A DNA stretch of 64,000 nucleotides from Salinisphaera sp. LB1 (lineage in GTDB: Bacteria; Pseudomonadota; Gammaproteobacteria; Nevskiales; Salinisphaeraceae). Under the pieces are notes generated by a model. It saw only the letters and a list, made by a program, of their open reading frames with translations. It was not told where the DNA came from and did not search any database. Numbering within the stretch: the first letter of the stretch is position 1; the number at the start of each line of letters is the position of its first letter. The stretch is taken from NCBI RefSeq assembly GCF_003177035.1, contig NZ_CP029488.1, positions 3,292,501 through 3,356,500 on the forward strand. Direction: 5' to 3'. Shown piece by piece: positions 10,095 to 19,014 of this stretch. A program made the position numbers and the translations under genes.

Positions 10095-10220
10095 GCACAT
10101 GGCCCCGCGCCCCATGTAGAACGTTGTAGAGCCCGCGCCGTGCTCACGGCAGAATTGCGGTACGGGCGTACCGGACCCGGCCGGCTTCAGGATCGTCAGA
10201 ACCTGGCTGTCGGCGCAACG
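10095..10220 (-). pseudogene. Remnant of an IS3-family (IS407-like) OrfA transposase
   Basis: Within the 308-base gap after ilvD, the minus strand reads DSQVLTILK, GTPVPQFCREHGAGSTTFY and MGRGAMC. This is a decayed copy of the IS407-group OrfA helix-turn-helix start (typically SDSQI-LK, GTPVP-LCREHGISSATFYKW). The W of FYKW is missing, no start codon or full OrfA/OrfB remains and no terminal repeats were seen. It sits just downstream of the MFS gene and is probably old insertion debris. Confidence 0.5.
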
Positions 10221-10279
10221 GATGAGTTCAGGCGAACCCCGCCGGTTTAAATTACGGAAAACGCCACGTCTGATCCGCG

Positions 10280-11500
10280 TCAGTTGTCGGGCGGATTGCG
10301 GTCTTTGGCATCTGACATCCGCCATATATCCGCACTCGGCAAACAAGCGATCACGGCGAGCGTGCCGATGCCGGCGAGATCGAAAACCAAGCCGAGACCA
10401 AGATGGTCGGCCGCGTAACCTGCGATGGCCGGGCTGATGAGCTGGCCCGCGGATATCAGAAAGAAGGTGGTGCCAAATCCGGCGGACGGCCGCTCCTGAA
10501 ACACATGGACGCTCCAGATCCCGAACAGGCCGGTGATCAAGATGAATGTGCTGCCAAAAAGCACGGCCGAAAGCAGCAATGCCCACCACTGACTGGCAAG
10601 AAGCCCCAACAAGACACAGGCAGCGGCGTTGGCGAGCAACGCGGCTCGAAACGTGGCCCGCAGGCCAAACCGAGCGACACCGTCGCCGGCGCCGCCACCG
10701 GCGACACCGGCCAGGCCGACCAGTATCCAGAACAGCTGGGCGCTTCCCCCGGGTAAGTTGCCCCGTCCTGCGATGTGATCGACTGCAAACGTCCAATACA
10801 CGGCCGATGTCACGCCGAACAACAGCGCGCCGCCATACAGCGGGATCGCGCGAGGCTGTACGAGCCATTGCCAGCGCAGCGGTTGCGCGGCCCGTGGGTT
10901 ACCACGGGGCGCCGCTGTGGGCATGATCCGACTATTCCATAGCGTCGCAACGGCCGCGATAGCGGCGAAGGCGAGCCAGGCGAGCTGCCATTGCTGGCCC
11001 GCCCAGAGCGCGACGGGCGCGGAAACCATCACGCCGTAACTGGTACCGGAATTGATCAGCGCGTAAGTCCGGCCTTGACGTTCAGGCGTTCGCAACTGCA
11101 CCACGGCATCCGACAGGGGAGGATACGCAAGCCCTGGACTGGTGCCCGCGAGTACGATACCGGCCGCCAGCCAAGGCACCGACGACGCCAGACCGATCAG
11201 TGTCATCCCGCAGGCCGCGGCGAGCCCGCCGGCGATGATTGGCCCTCGGGGCCCCAGTGTGCCGGACAGCGTCGAGCCCAACAGGGTTGCGACCAGATAG
11301 CCCGCATAGGAGGCGCTGCCCAACAGGCCGACCATCGCCGTTGAAAGATGGAACTCTGCCTGGATCGCCGGCACGAACAGACCGTAGGTATAGCGGGCCA
11401 AACCGTAGGTTGCCGCCACGATCAATAGCCCGGCGCCCACCACGTGAAAAGACGAAGCCGGATCGGCAAGACCGAAGGCGGTTGGCCGGTTGGGTCTCAT
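10280..11500 (-). CDS. MFS transporter, YbfB/YjiJ-like
   Basis: About 406 residues with 10-12 hydrophobic segments. The start ARYTYGLFVPAIQAEFHLS and SGTSYGVMVSAPVALWAG fit the YbfB/YjiJ group of drug/metabolite MFS carriers. The stop of the upstream TetR gene and this start overlap as TGATG, so the two are translationally coupled. The natural substrate is unknown; export of a compound sensed by the TetR protein is the usual logic. Confidence 0.8.
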   Translation of the reverse strand: MRPNRPTAFGLADPASSFHVVGAGLLIVAATYGLARYTYGLFVPAIQAEFHLSTAMVGLLGSASYAGYLVATLLGSTLSGTLGPRGPIIAGGLAAACGMTLIGLASSVPWLAAGIVLAGTSPGLAYPPLSDAVVQLRTPERQGRTYALINSGTSYGVMVSAPVALWAGQQWQLAWLAFAAIAAVATLWNSRIMPTAAPRGNPRAAQPLRWQWLVQPRAIPLYGGALLFGVTSAVYWTFAVDHIAGRGNLPGGSAQLFWILVGLAGVAGGGAGDGVARFGLRATFRAALLANAAACVLLGLLASQWWALLLSAVLFGSTFILITGLFGIWSVHVFQERPSAGFGTTFFLISAGQLISPAIAGYAADHLGLGLVFDLAGIGTLAVIACLPSADIWRMSDAKDRNPPDN

Positions 11501-12093
11501 CACGCTGCGGCCCTCGCGGACAACAGATGCGCAACGGCGCGCCTGGCCGACTCGATCGGCCAGACGGCCTGAAAGTTCTGGCTCTCGACGATCGCACCGT
11601 CGTAGAGCAGATAAATGGTGTCAGCGGCAGCGGGCGATGGTTTGGCCTCGCCCTGGACAGCGTCGTGTGCCGCGAGCAATCGCGCGATCAAAGCGCGAAC
11701 CGCTTCTTTGTGCGCCTTGATCTGCTCGCGTATCGGTGATGCGGGGTCCGGAAACTCGGCAGCCATGTTGACAAACATGCAGCCGCGAAATCCTTCGGCC
11801 CGTATCTGATCGTCCCAGAGCGAGAACAGCGCCAGTAACTGGTCGCGCGGATTGGCCTGCGCCGCCAGACGTTGCTCGACCACGGCGAACCAGCGCTCAT
11901 GGCGACGTTGTACAAAGGCTTCGCCAAGCGCCTGCTTGGACGGAAAATGATGATAGAAACTGGCCTTGGCAACGCCCGCCTCCCGGATGATCTGGTTGAT
12001 CCCCGTGGCCCGATAGCCTTGGGCGGCGAACAGCCGCGTGGCGGTATCGAGGATGCCGTCGCGGACGACCGCAGTGTGTCGTGGTGAGTGCAT
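11500..12093 (-). CDS. TetR/AcrR family repressor of the MFS operon
   Basis: A 197-residue regulator. The N-terminal helix-turn-helix spans about 15-60 (ATRLFAAQGYRATGINQI, then AGVAKASFYHHFPSKQALGE). The C-terminal part matches the NemR/AcuR-like group (GCMFVNMAAEF; a cysteine in the ligand domain is a candidate sensor). It starts 13 bases downstream of a perfect 7-6-7 palindrome that should be its operator, implying autoregulation and control of the coupled MFS gene. Confidence 0.88.
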   Translation of the reverse strand: MHSPRHTAVVRDGILDTATRLFAAQGYRATGINQIIREAGVAKASFYHHFPSKQALGEAFVQRRHERWFAVVEQRLAAQANPRDQLLALFSLWDDQIRAEGFRGCMFVNMAAEFPDPASPIREQIKAHKEAVRALIARLLAAHDAVQGEAKPSPAAADTIYLLYDGAIVESQNFQAVWPIESARRAVAHLLSARAAA

Positions 12094-12105
12094 GAGTCCA
12101 TAATA

Positions 12106-12125
12106 GACAGACCGAATTGTCTGTC
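12106..12125. promoter_or_regulatory. TetR-type operator (perfect inverted repeat)
   Basis: GACAGAC, six bases CGAATT, then GTCTGTC: a perfect 7-bp dyad. The form resembles the TAGAC-type operators used by NemR-like TetR regulators. It lies directly before the TetR start and must overlap the promoter. Confidence 0.75.
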
Positions 12126-12410
12126 AATGCCTACACCGTCGCTTATGGCTACGATCGGTCATGCTCGTTATCGAAATCGGATCGCGAACGGCGATTGGCA
12201 GTGCCGGGGCGGTCGGACGAAAGGCGTCGGCACATTGCGGCCCATCAGCCGTTGAAGGGAGGGGGGATCGTGTTGACGAATACTCGGCCGGCACGGACCG
12301 GAATAGTCGGCGCGCGAAGAATGGGGCGCGCCACGTATGCGACCTTTGTTTCGTTGCGTCAGGCCGGTATTTATCTGACGGTTAACCGGATGTTCGGGCA
12401 TTTTGGCGTA

Positions 12411-12683
12411 CTAGCGCCTGTTGCCGTTTCGTGCGAGTCCGCGCCAAGCGCTGTGTTGCGGCAAGACGAGGCGTAGTGCGCGCCGTGCAGTCACTCTGCA
12501 CAAGCGTGCTACAACACTGGATTGCCGCAACACAGCGCTTGTCCCGAAGGGTTGGGCCGCAAATCGCGCCCGGCGGCGTTGCAAGTCTTGATCGTGGCAC
12601 GCCACGACCGGCGACTCGCGCCTTGCCGGACACGATTTGTGGTCTCCAACGCGGCGCTCGCACGAAACGGCAACAGGCCCTAG
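12411..12683. repeat. Nested inverted-repeat element (MITE-like or large hairpin)
   Basis: Outer arms 12411-12437 and 12657-12683 are 27-base inverted repeats with one mismatch (core CCTGTTGCCGTTTCGTGCGAG in part). Inner arms 12445-12464 and 12522-12541 are a perfect 20-base inverted repeat. Between the inner arms sits a small hairpin GTGCAG/CTGCAC near 12485-12501. The nested design suggests a non-autonomous mobile element or a structured RNA. No transposase of matching ends was found in the window. Confidence 0.65.
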
Positions 12684-12772
12684 ATAAAAAGGGTGCAGAC
12701 AAATTAACTGTCGGTGATATAGGTGCTCGCACCGTAACCCGACCGCCGAGCCACAGAGCCCGCCGATCGAGC

Positions 12773-12802
12773 GTCGGATTACGCGCTGCGCGCTAATCCG
12801 AC
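12773..12802. repeat. Palindromic REP-like unit
   Basis: GTCGGATTA (12773-12781) and TAATCCGAC (12794-12802) are 9-base arms around the GC-rich centre CGCGCTGCGCGC. Palindromes of this GTCGGATTA type are dispersed in many gammaproteobacterial genomes. It could also act as a transcription barrier before the sugar-binding protein gene. Confidence 0.55.
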
Positions 12803-12918
12803 CTACCGGCAAAGCATTGTTTTAAATTCGGCAGGCGGAATACGGGTGTGTCTGCACCCTCAAAGCGCAATAAAAATAAAGACACGGCTCGTGGGGCCAG
12901 TGTCGCCAGGAGGAGATG

Positions 12919-14208
12919 ATGAAACACCGGCAAATCCTGCGCGCGGCGGCGGCTTTTACCCTGTGCCTGACCGCGACCACGATGATGGCGAGCACGGCGA
13001 CGGCAGCGCCGACCAAGGGCAAGGTCAGCGTGCTCAACTGGTGGACCTCGGGCTCCGAGGCCAAGTCGATGCACATCCTGCAGCAGATGCTCGCGGACCA
13101 GGGCTACAAGATGGTCAACGATGCCGTGTCCGGCGGCGGTGGATCGAACGCCCGTACCGTGCTCAAATCGCGCATCCAGTCGCACAACGTACCCGGGGCG
13201 GCACAGATCAAGGGCCCGGAAATCCAGCAATGGTGCAGCACCGGGCTCACCATGAGCATCGATGCGCTCGCCGAGAAGAGCCACTGGGATCAGGTGCTGC
13301 CCACGGCGGTATCGAAATACATGAAGTGCGACGGCCATTACGTCGCCGTGCCGTTCAATATTCACCGCACCAACTGGCTGTGGATCAACAAGGCCGTACT
13401 CGCCAAGGCCGGTGCCGCGATGCCCACCGATTGGGATTCGTTGGTGGCCGCGCTCAAGAAGATCAAGCAGGCGGGCATCACGCCGATAGCCGGCGGCGGC
13501 AACACCTGGCAGGTCGCGACCGAACTCGACGCGATCGCGTTGGCGGCCGGCGGGCCGGATTTCTATCGCAAGGCCTTCGTTGACCTCGATACGAGCGCAT
13601 TGTCGGGCGACGACATGATCAAGTCGTTCAAACATCTGCGCACAATCCAGCAGTACAGCGATCCGAATGCGCAGGGACTGTCCTGGAATCATGACACCGG
13701 CGAAGTGGTACAGGGCAAGGCCGGGATGCAGATCATGGGCGACTGGGCCAAGGGTGAAATCACCAACGCGAACGCCACTCCCGGCAAGGAAATCGCCTGT
13801 ATCGCCTTCCCCGGCGCGCATACCGGTTACAGCTATCAGTCCGACAGCTTCGAAATGTTTGCGCATTCCAATTCCGACCAGAACGCACAGTACGCCTTCG
13901 CCCGTACGGCGCTTTCGCCGAAGTTCCAACGCAAGTTCAACAAGGCCAAGGGGTCGATCCCGGTACGCCAGGATGTCTCGCTCAAGGGATTTGACGCCTG
14001 TGCCCACAAGGCGAAGAAGGATTTCAAGGCGGCCGAGAAGAACAACGCGCTGGTGCCCACGTTCTCGCAGGATATGGCGGAGAAAGGCGCGGTCAAGGGC
14101 GCGATCTTCGACGTAATCGCCAAGTTCTACAACGATAAGAATATGTCGGCCGAGGACGCGGCCCGGGAAATGGCACACCGGGTCCAGCAGGCCCAGGCGA
14201 TGTCATAG
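12919..14208 (+). CDS. Carbohydrate ABC transporter substrate-binding protein (family 1)
   Basis: A 429-residue periplasmic protein with a Sec signal peptide (hydrophobic 8-28, ending TATAA). The body VSVLNWWTSGSEAKSMH, then PFNIHRTNWLWINKAVL and QIMGDWAKGE, is typical of glucose/mannose-type solute-binding proteins such as GtsA. Two ATGs are adjacent; the second (12919) has better spacing from AGGAGG, so I chose it. No permease or ATPase genes follow, which is unusual: the gene stands alone between a repeat-rich gap and ybaK. Partners must be elsewhere if it works in transport. Confidence 0.85.
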   Translation: MKHRQILRAAAAFTLCLTATTMMASTATAAPTKGKVSVLNWWTSGSEAKSMHILQQMLADQGYKMVNDAVSGGGGSNARTVLKSRIQSHNVPGAAQIKGPEIQQWCSTGLTMSIDALAEKSHWDQVLPTAVSKYMKCDGHYVAVPFNIHRTNWLWINKAVLAKAGAAMPTDWDSLVAALKKIKQAGITPIAGGGNTWQVATELDAIALAAGGPDFYRKAFVDLDTSALSGDDMIKSFKHLRTIQQYSDPNAQGLSWNHDTGEVVQGKAGMQIMGDWAKGEITNANATPGKEIACIAFPGAHTGYSYQSDSFEMFAHSNSDQNAQYAFARTALSPKFQRKFNKAKGSIPVRQDVSLKGFDACAHKAKKDFKAAEKNNALVPTFSQDMAEKGAVKGAIFDVIAKFYNDKNMSAEDAAREMAHRVQQAQAMS

Positions 14209-14310
14209 CCGGCCGGGTCTACCGGTTTCCGTGCCGCCCGCGCTCGTCCCGCTTTTTGACGAACGCTGGGCGAGCGCGGATGTTGGCCCCGGCTTCGTGA
14301 GGTGATCCGC

Positions 14311-14787
14311 ATGGCTGAGTTGAGCAGGAGTGCCCGGAAATTCCAGCGTTATCTCGAACAGCAGCAACTGCCGCTGGAAGTGATCGAACTGCCGGCGTCC
14401 ACGCGTAGCGCCGCGGATGCGGCCGCCGCGCTTGACTGCGATCAGGCTCAGATCGTCAAGTCGATGGTGTTCCGGGCCATCGGCTCGGATGCGCCCGTGG
14501 TGGTACTGGCCAGCGGGACCAACCGCGTCGACGAATCCACCATCGCGGAGGCTCTCGGCGAGCGCATCGACAAACCGGACGCGAAATTTGTCAAACAGCG
14601 CACCGGGTTTTCGATCGGCGGCGTCGCGCCGATCGGCCACCGCGAACCCTGCGTGGTATTCGTCGACCATGATTTACTGAAACACGACATTCTCTGGGCA
14701 GCCGCGGGAACGCCGCATGCTGTATTCCGGGTCGATCGGCCGATCACCGATATTCTCGGCGAGCATCTCATGGTTTCGTTTGGTTAG
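14311..14787 (+). CDS. YbaK/EbsC family aminoacyl-tRNA deacylase
   Basis: A 158-residue protein of the prolyl-tRNA editing superfamily, which hydrolyses mischarged tRNAs such as Cys-tRNA(Pro). The family pattern is visible: AALDCDQAQIVKSMVFRA, the GTNRVDE stretch and GFSIGGVAPIGH with the conserved GG-x-P loop. GAGGTGA at 14299-14305 lies six bases before the ATG at 14311, so the GTG at 14302 is unlikely. It appears to be a single-gene unit. Confidence 0.85.
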   Translation: MAELSRSARKFQRYLEQQQLPLEVIELPASTRSAADAAAALDCDQAQIVKSMVFRAIGSDAPVVVLASGTNRVDESTIAEALGERIDKPDAKFVKQRTGFSIGGVAPIGHREPCVVFVDHDLLKHDILWAAAGTPHAVFRVDRPITDILGEHLMVSFG

Positions 14788-15174
14788 CCGTGACCGTGCG
14801 GCGCAAACACCGGGATTGCCCGCAAGGCGCCCGACCCGAAACGCGTAACGTCCGCAAATGGAGCAGTACCTTCCGCCAAGGGCCGCAGGTGGCGTCCTGT
14901 CCGGTGCGCGCGGCGTGCTGGCCGGTCTCTGCGCACCCAGGGAAAACAGGTCACATTCATCGCGCACTTCAAGGACGGCCGCAAACGGCTCGCCACCGCC
15001 GATTCGGATACTGTCGCCGAGATCCAGGCCGCCGCATCGTGATACTTGCGCAACGGGCCGGTGGAGCCACCGCCGGAATCGACCGGCCGCCCGTTCAGTC
15101 CCGTCGCCCGAAGCAAGTCTTTCCGGGCACAATGCGCGACTCGCGCGGTGTGTTGTGCTCGGAAAGGAAAGACC
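14788..15174. other. Intergenic stretch, nothing supported
   Basis: A short open frame near 14940-15041 (ending in QVTFIAHFKDGRKR and a further 18 residues) looks protein-like but has no start, ribosome-binding site or recognisable family. I do not call it. The 3' end carries the ribosome-binding site of the next gene (GGAAAGGAAAG before 15175). Confidence 0.4.
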
Positions 15175-15927
15175 ATGGAACAGACGGTTCTGTTGCTGAT
15201 CGCGGCTCTGGTCGTGGGCATGTCCAAGGGCGGGCTGGCCTCGGCGGCGGCGATTTCGGTGCCGATGCTGTCGCTGTTCATGAATCCGATCCATGCCGCG
15301 GCGCTATTGCTCCCCGTGTACATCGTGACCGACTGGGTCGCGGTGTGGCTCTACCGGCATGAGTATTCGGGCCGGAATCTCGTGATCCTGATTCCGGCCA
15401 TGCTGCTCGGCGTTGCCGTGGCCACCGTGGTCACGCCGTATACGCCGGAAAGTCTGTTGTTGATCGTCACCGGCCTGATCGGTCTGTGGTATTGCTTGCG
15501 CACCTGGCTCCGGCGCGGCGTGGCCGAGCGGACTGAAGCCCGCGTGTTGCCCGGTGTGTTATGGGGCACGATCACCGGGATCACCAGCTTCATTACCCAT
15601 TCCGGTGGTCCGCCTGCCCAGGCTTATCTCCTGCCGCAACGGCTGCCGAAACTGCAATTCGCCGGCACCATCGCGATCGCGTTCGCGGCCTGCAACCTGG
15701 CCAAGCTGCCGGCCTACTGGGAGATCGGTAATCTCCAGGATCTGAACTGGCAGACCACGCTGGCGCTGGCCGCGACCGGCATCGTTGGCACCCGTATCGG
15801 GCGTGCGATCTCGCTCGTGCTCTCCGAGAGCAGTTATCGGCGGGTGATCGAAACCATGCTGTTTCTGCTATCGATCATCCTGCTCGGCAAGGGCGGCTGG
15901 ATGCTGCTGCACCCAACGCTCGCCTGA
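15175..15927 (+). CDS. TSUP family membrane exporter (TauE/SafE-like)
   Basis: A 250-residue membrane protein with about 8 helices. The start LLLIAALVVGMSKGGLASAA and the mid-protein repeat TGITSFITHSGGPPAQAYLLP are the paired signatures of the sulfite/organosulfonate exporter family. The ATG at 15175 begins directly at the first helix, and the frame upstream of it codes for an unconvincing basic stretch. Sulfite, sulfoacetate and similar anions are known family substrates. Nothing here decides among them. Confidence 0.85.
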   Translation: MEQTVLLLIAALVVGMSKGGLASAAAISVPMLSLFMNPIHAAALLLPVYIVTDWVAVWLYRHEYSGRNLVILIPAMLLGVAVATVVTPYTPESLLLIVTGLIGLWYCLRTWLRRGVAERTEARVLPGVLWGTITGITSFITHSGGPPAQAYLLPQRLPKLQFAGTIAIAFAACNLAKLPAYWEIGNLQDLNWQTTLALAATGIVGTRIGRAISLVLSESSYRRVIETMLFLLSIILLGKGGWMLLHPTLA

Positions 15928-16523
15928 GGGTGACGCCCCGCGTCCAAGGACAGGATTCCGCGGCCCGGCCCCGAAGGATGCGGTCGCGGCCTGCCGGAGA
16001 TGCAGACTTGCGACGTCGCATCGGCGAATGAGTAGCCCAAACCGCGGCGACTGGGCTGTGAGGCCGTGTCGTTCGGTATGCCATCGACCCTTTCTAGGGT
16101 TTGCAGGATACGGGCGCCGCAACGAACGTTGACCGCTTATCGGGACGGGTTCGTGACGTCCGCCCCGGGGCTGGCACGCCTGCGTTTCGCCAGCCGGACC
16201 ACGACCACCGTGGCGCTGGCTCCGGGTGCGACCTATCGAAAGGTTGGCCGACCGAGTCGGTGGAAAACAACAACTACCGGCCAGAAAACAGCAGTTGCCG
16301 CCCAGCGTCCGATCGGCCCGCTTCGAGCACGAGACGGCGCAGCAAGAGGCTGCGCGAGCGGCCCTGCAGCGTATCGATCAGATCGTGCACAACCTGGCGC
16401 GTGATTTTTTCAGTCGCTGACTGCGAGGCGTTCCTGCGTTGTGGCATCGCCGCGCTGGGCGCGCACACGCCGGGGCCGGGGCCGCGCGGGCATCTCGTGT
16501 CGATCCTGGATCACCGGGCCGGT
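15928..16523. other. Intergenic stretch with one doubtful small frame
   Basis: On the plus strand 16226-16420 (GTG start) encodes 64 residues ending in a helical, alternately charged segment (HETAQQEAARAALQRIDQIV). It has no clear ribosome-binding site and no family I know, so it may be a small protein or chance. The remainder shows no gene, repeat or terminator. Confidence 0.3.
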
Positions 16524-16949
16524 CTATGTCGCGAAAAGCTGACCGCGATCCTTGAATGCCTTGAATTCGAGCGCATTGCCGCAGGGGTCGAACAGGAACA
16601 TCGTCGCCTGTTCGCCGGGCTCGCCCTTGAAGCGGATATACGGCTCGATCACGAACTCGGTGCCGAGCGCGCGCAGTCGTTCGGCCAGCGCTTCCCATTC
16701 GGCCCATTCGAGCACGATGCCGAAGTGGGGCACCGGCACGTCGTGGCCGTCGACGGCATTGGTATGGGCGTGTGCCTGGGCGGGCGTCTTCGGGTGCTCG
16801 TGAATCACGAGCTGGTGGCCGTAGAAGTCGAAATCCACCCACTGATCGCTGGACCGGCCCTCGCGCAGGCCGAAGGTCTCGCCATAGAAATTGCGCGCGG
16901 CCGCCAGGTCGTGAACCGGTATCGCCAGATGAAAGGGGGAGAGCGCCAT
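16524..16949 (-). CDS. VOC (glyoxalase/bleomycin-resistance) superfamily protein
   Basis: A 141-residue protein with two beta-alpha-beta-beta-beta modules. The presumed metal ligands are H7 (PFHLAIPV), H75 ([10 protein letters not shown]) and E127 or E128 (GNALEFKAF). Full-length homologues are annotated as dioxygenase/glyoxalase-like proteins, and the reaction is not known. It is a single-gene unit convergent with nothing obvious. Confidence 0.8.
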   Translation of the reverse strand: MALSPFHLAIPVHDLAAARNFYGETFGLREGRSSDQWVDFDFYGHQLVIHEHPKTPAQAHAHTNAVDGHDVPVPHFGIVLEWAEWEALAERLRALGTEFVIEPYIRFKGEPGEQATMFLFDPCGNALEFKAFKDRGQLFAT

Positions 16950-17032
16950 GCTGTCGCCTTGAGTTGACTGGGCCCTTCAGTGTAGCCGCAAGTCAATGTG
17001 GCGCCACGAGATAAACGCGTCGATCGGCGCGC

Positions 17033-17785
17033 TCAGGCGATCTTGGCCACGATGTCGTGAAGCACTTCGCCGGCTCGGGCCACGCGGTCTGCGCCGTTGG
17101 ACATGTGCCGATACACCTCGCGGCGTTTGAGGATTTCCAGAACGAAGCCGACCGCCGAGCTGACGGCCGATGTTTCCCGCGCATTCAACTCGCCGGTCAG
17201 AACCGCCAGCGCGTCGGCGCTGCGTTGTTGTTCCGGTGTCAGGGTTGCTCGGTAGTGCTCGGCGTCGAACAACTCACCGAGAGCGCGGCGATAGACTTTT
17301 TCTGTGGCACGCTCGGTTTTTCGAGCCGCGTCGGCATGCTGCTCGGCCGTCAGCGGGTCATCGGCAAGGCAGGCAAAGCCCTGCTGCAGCGCCAGTGCAC
17401 CGCGGTGCATCAGATCGGCCATGGCACGAGTGTGTTCGTCCGGCTCGAGCTGGAGCACGCGCATTTCCTGAACCGTTGCCTTGGCATAGTTGAGGATCTC
17501 ATCGATGGCGGCAATCGAGCGGTACACATCCTCGCGATCGATGGGGGTGGCAAACGCGCGATGCAGGGTGGTCATATTGTCGGCCTTGAGCGTGTCACCT
17601 TGCTTTTCCAGGGCCAGCACGCGCCGGGCGACGTCTTCATCGGCGCCTTGCATGTAGGTGACGAAGACTTCGGTTGCGGCTACGGCAAGGTCGCATTGCG
17701 CATTCAGACGGGCATAGAAATCCGGGGTGCGCGGGAAAATGCGCCCCAACCAACGGCGGGTCCGAGATTCCGTATCATTGCCCAT
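17033..17785 (-). CDS. DUF47/PhoU-like Pit accessory protein
   Basis: A 250-residue, mostly helical protein resembling PhoU-like proteins encoded next to low-affinity phosphate transporters. RRWLGRIFPRTPDFYARLN at the N-terminus and the E-K-Q-G-D helix (VLALEKQGDTLKAD) are family features. It is 18 bases downstream of the PiT gene in the same direction, so the two are almost certainly co-transcribed. It probably modulates PiT activity. Confidence 0.85.
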   Translation of the reverse strand: MGNDTESRTRRWLGRIFPRTPDFYARLNAQCDLAVAATEVFVTYMQGADEDVARRVLALEKQGDTLKADNMTTLHRAFATPIDREDVYRSIAAIDEILNYAKATVQEMRVLQLEPDEHTRAMADLMHRGALALQQGFACLADDPLTAEQHADAARKTERATEKVYRRALGELFDAEHYRATLTPEQQRSADALAVLTGELNARETSAVSSAVGFVLEILKRREVYRHMSNGADRVARAGEVLHDIVAKIA

Positions 17786-17803
17786 GATCGTCCGTCGTTG
17801 TGC

Positions 17804-18838
17804 TCAATGTGTAACCGTCAATGCCAGCCAGCATACGCTGGCGCCGGCGAGCGCCGCGCCGGGCAGGGTGATTACCCAGGTGAGCACGATCTCGCGTGCC
17901 TTGAGCCAGTGTACCTGGCGCACGTGCTCAGACGCGCCGATGCCCATGATCGACGAATTCACCACGTGTGTCGTCGATACCGGCCCGCCGAACAACGACG
18001 CGCCGAACACCACCGCGGAGGACGTCATCTGGGCGTCCAGGCCGTGGATGGGGCGCAGCTTGTAGATGCCGAAACCTACGGTGCGCACGATTCGCCAGCC
18101 GCCAAGGACCGTGCCCAGGGTCATGCACGATGCGCTCAGCGCGATTACCCAGACCGGCACCCGAAACGCCGGCAAAACGCCGGCCAGCAGCAGCAGCAAC
18201 GTAATGATGCCCATGCCTTTCTGGGCGTCGTTGGCGCCATGCGAGAAAGCCAGCGCCGCGGCCGTCAGCCATTGGCCCTGACGTAGTCGTCGATTGACCG
18301 AGGGATGTGCGGCCCGCAGCAGAAATCGCATCAGCCGATGAACAAGCCAGCCGATGAGGAAACCGGCCGGCGGTGACAGCAGCAGGGACAACAAGACCTT
18401 GGTCACCCCCATCATCTGCCCGTGTGCCAATGCGTCCATGCCCCAGTTGACCGCGCCGGCGCCGGTGCTGACCCAAACCGCACCGACCAGACTCCCGACC
18501 AGCGCGTGGGTGGATGACGACGGCATCGCCCACCACCAGATGATGACGTTCCACACCACCGCCCCCAGGACGCCGCAGACGACCACGAGGACACCGAGCG
18601 AGCGCGGCAGGCCGCCGAGGTCGACGAACCCGCCGATCGTATCCGCCACCGCGGTGCCGGCGACGATCGGGCCGGCGAATGTAAACAGGCCCACCAGGAT
18701 AACGGCCTGCAGCGGCGTCATCGCCCGCGATGCCACCAGGGTCGCGACCATGTTGGCGGCATCGTTGAAGCCGTTGGTGAAATCGAACGCGAGTACCACG
18801 GCGATGCCGGCGACCAGCAGTATGGCGAGCGTTGTCAT
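17804..18838 (-). CDS. Inorganic phosphate transporter, PiT family
   Basis: A 344-residue inner-membrane symporter. Both family signatures are intact: GFNDAANMVATLV near residue 22 and SHGANDAQKGMGI in the second half. About 10 hydrophobic segments are present. The ATG at 18838 starts just before the first helix, with AGGA upstream; an open extension to 18949 looks like a leader. It imports phosphate (probably as metal-phosphate) at low affinity. It is followed by its DUF47 partner and preceded by a polyphosphate kinase gene. Confidence 0.9.
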   Translation of the reverse strand: MTTLAILLVAGIAVVLAFDFTNGFNDAANMVATLVASRAMTPLQAVILVGLFTFAGPIVAGTAVADTIGGFVDLGGLPRSLGVLVVVCGVLGAVVWNVIIWWWAMPSSSTHALVGSLVGAVWVSTGAGAVNWGMDALAHGQMMGVTKVLLSLLLSPPAGFLIGWLVHRLMRFLLRAAHPSVNRRLRQGQWLTAAALAFSHGANDAQKGMGIITLLLLLAGVLPAFRVPVWVIALSASCMTLGTVLGGWRIVRTVGFGIYKLRPIHGLDAQMTSSAVVFGASLFGGPVSTTHVVNSSIMGIGASEHVRQVHWLKAREIVLTWVITLPGAALAGASVCWLALTVTH

Positions 18839-19014
18839 GGGGTCCTGTGGCGGACCACCGGCCGGCCCGGGCCGCCGGGACGGGTTTCGGGTCGACATCC
18901 AGGCCGGGGTTGGCGATAGCGCTGCCGCTGGCGCGCCGGTGCCTCGCACACCGGGGCGTGCTCAGTTCGTGACACGGCGGGTTTGGAGATCGATGGCGGC
19001 TCGCATGCGGGGCA

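Larger units (their letters stand above)
12126..12918. other. Gene-free stretch with inverted repeats
   Basis: No reading frame here looks real. The stretch holds a 273-bp element bounded by inverted repeats (12411-12683), a separate palindrome (12773-12802) and the ribosome-binding site of the next gene (AGGAGG at 12908-12913). Bases 12126-12410 show nothing I can name. Confidence 0.6.

Noticed and set aside
12793-14178. A 461-codon open frame antisense to the sugar-binding protein gene
   Set aside because: Shadow of a well-supported gene with signal peptide and ribosome-binding site; no homologous features of its own.
14941-15041. Open stretch ending QVTFIAHFKDGRKR and beyond, possible gene remnant
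   Set aside because: Protein-like tail, but no start, no recognised family and no continuation upstream in frame.
16226-16420. 64-codon frame with GTG start
   Set aside because: No ribosome-binding site or recognised family; noted in the gap entry only.
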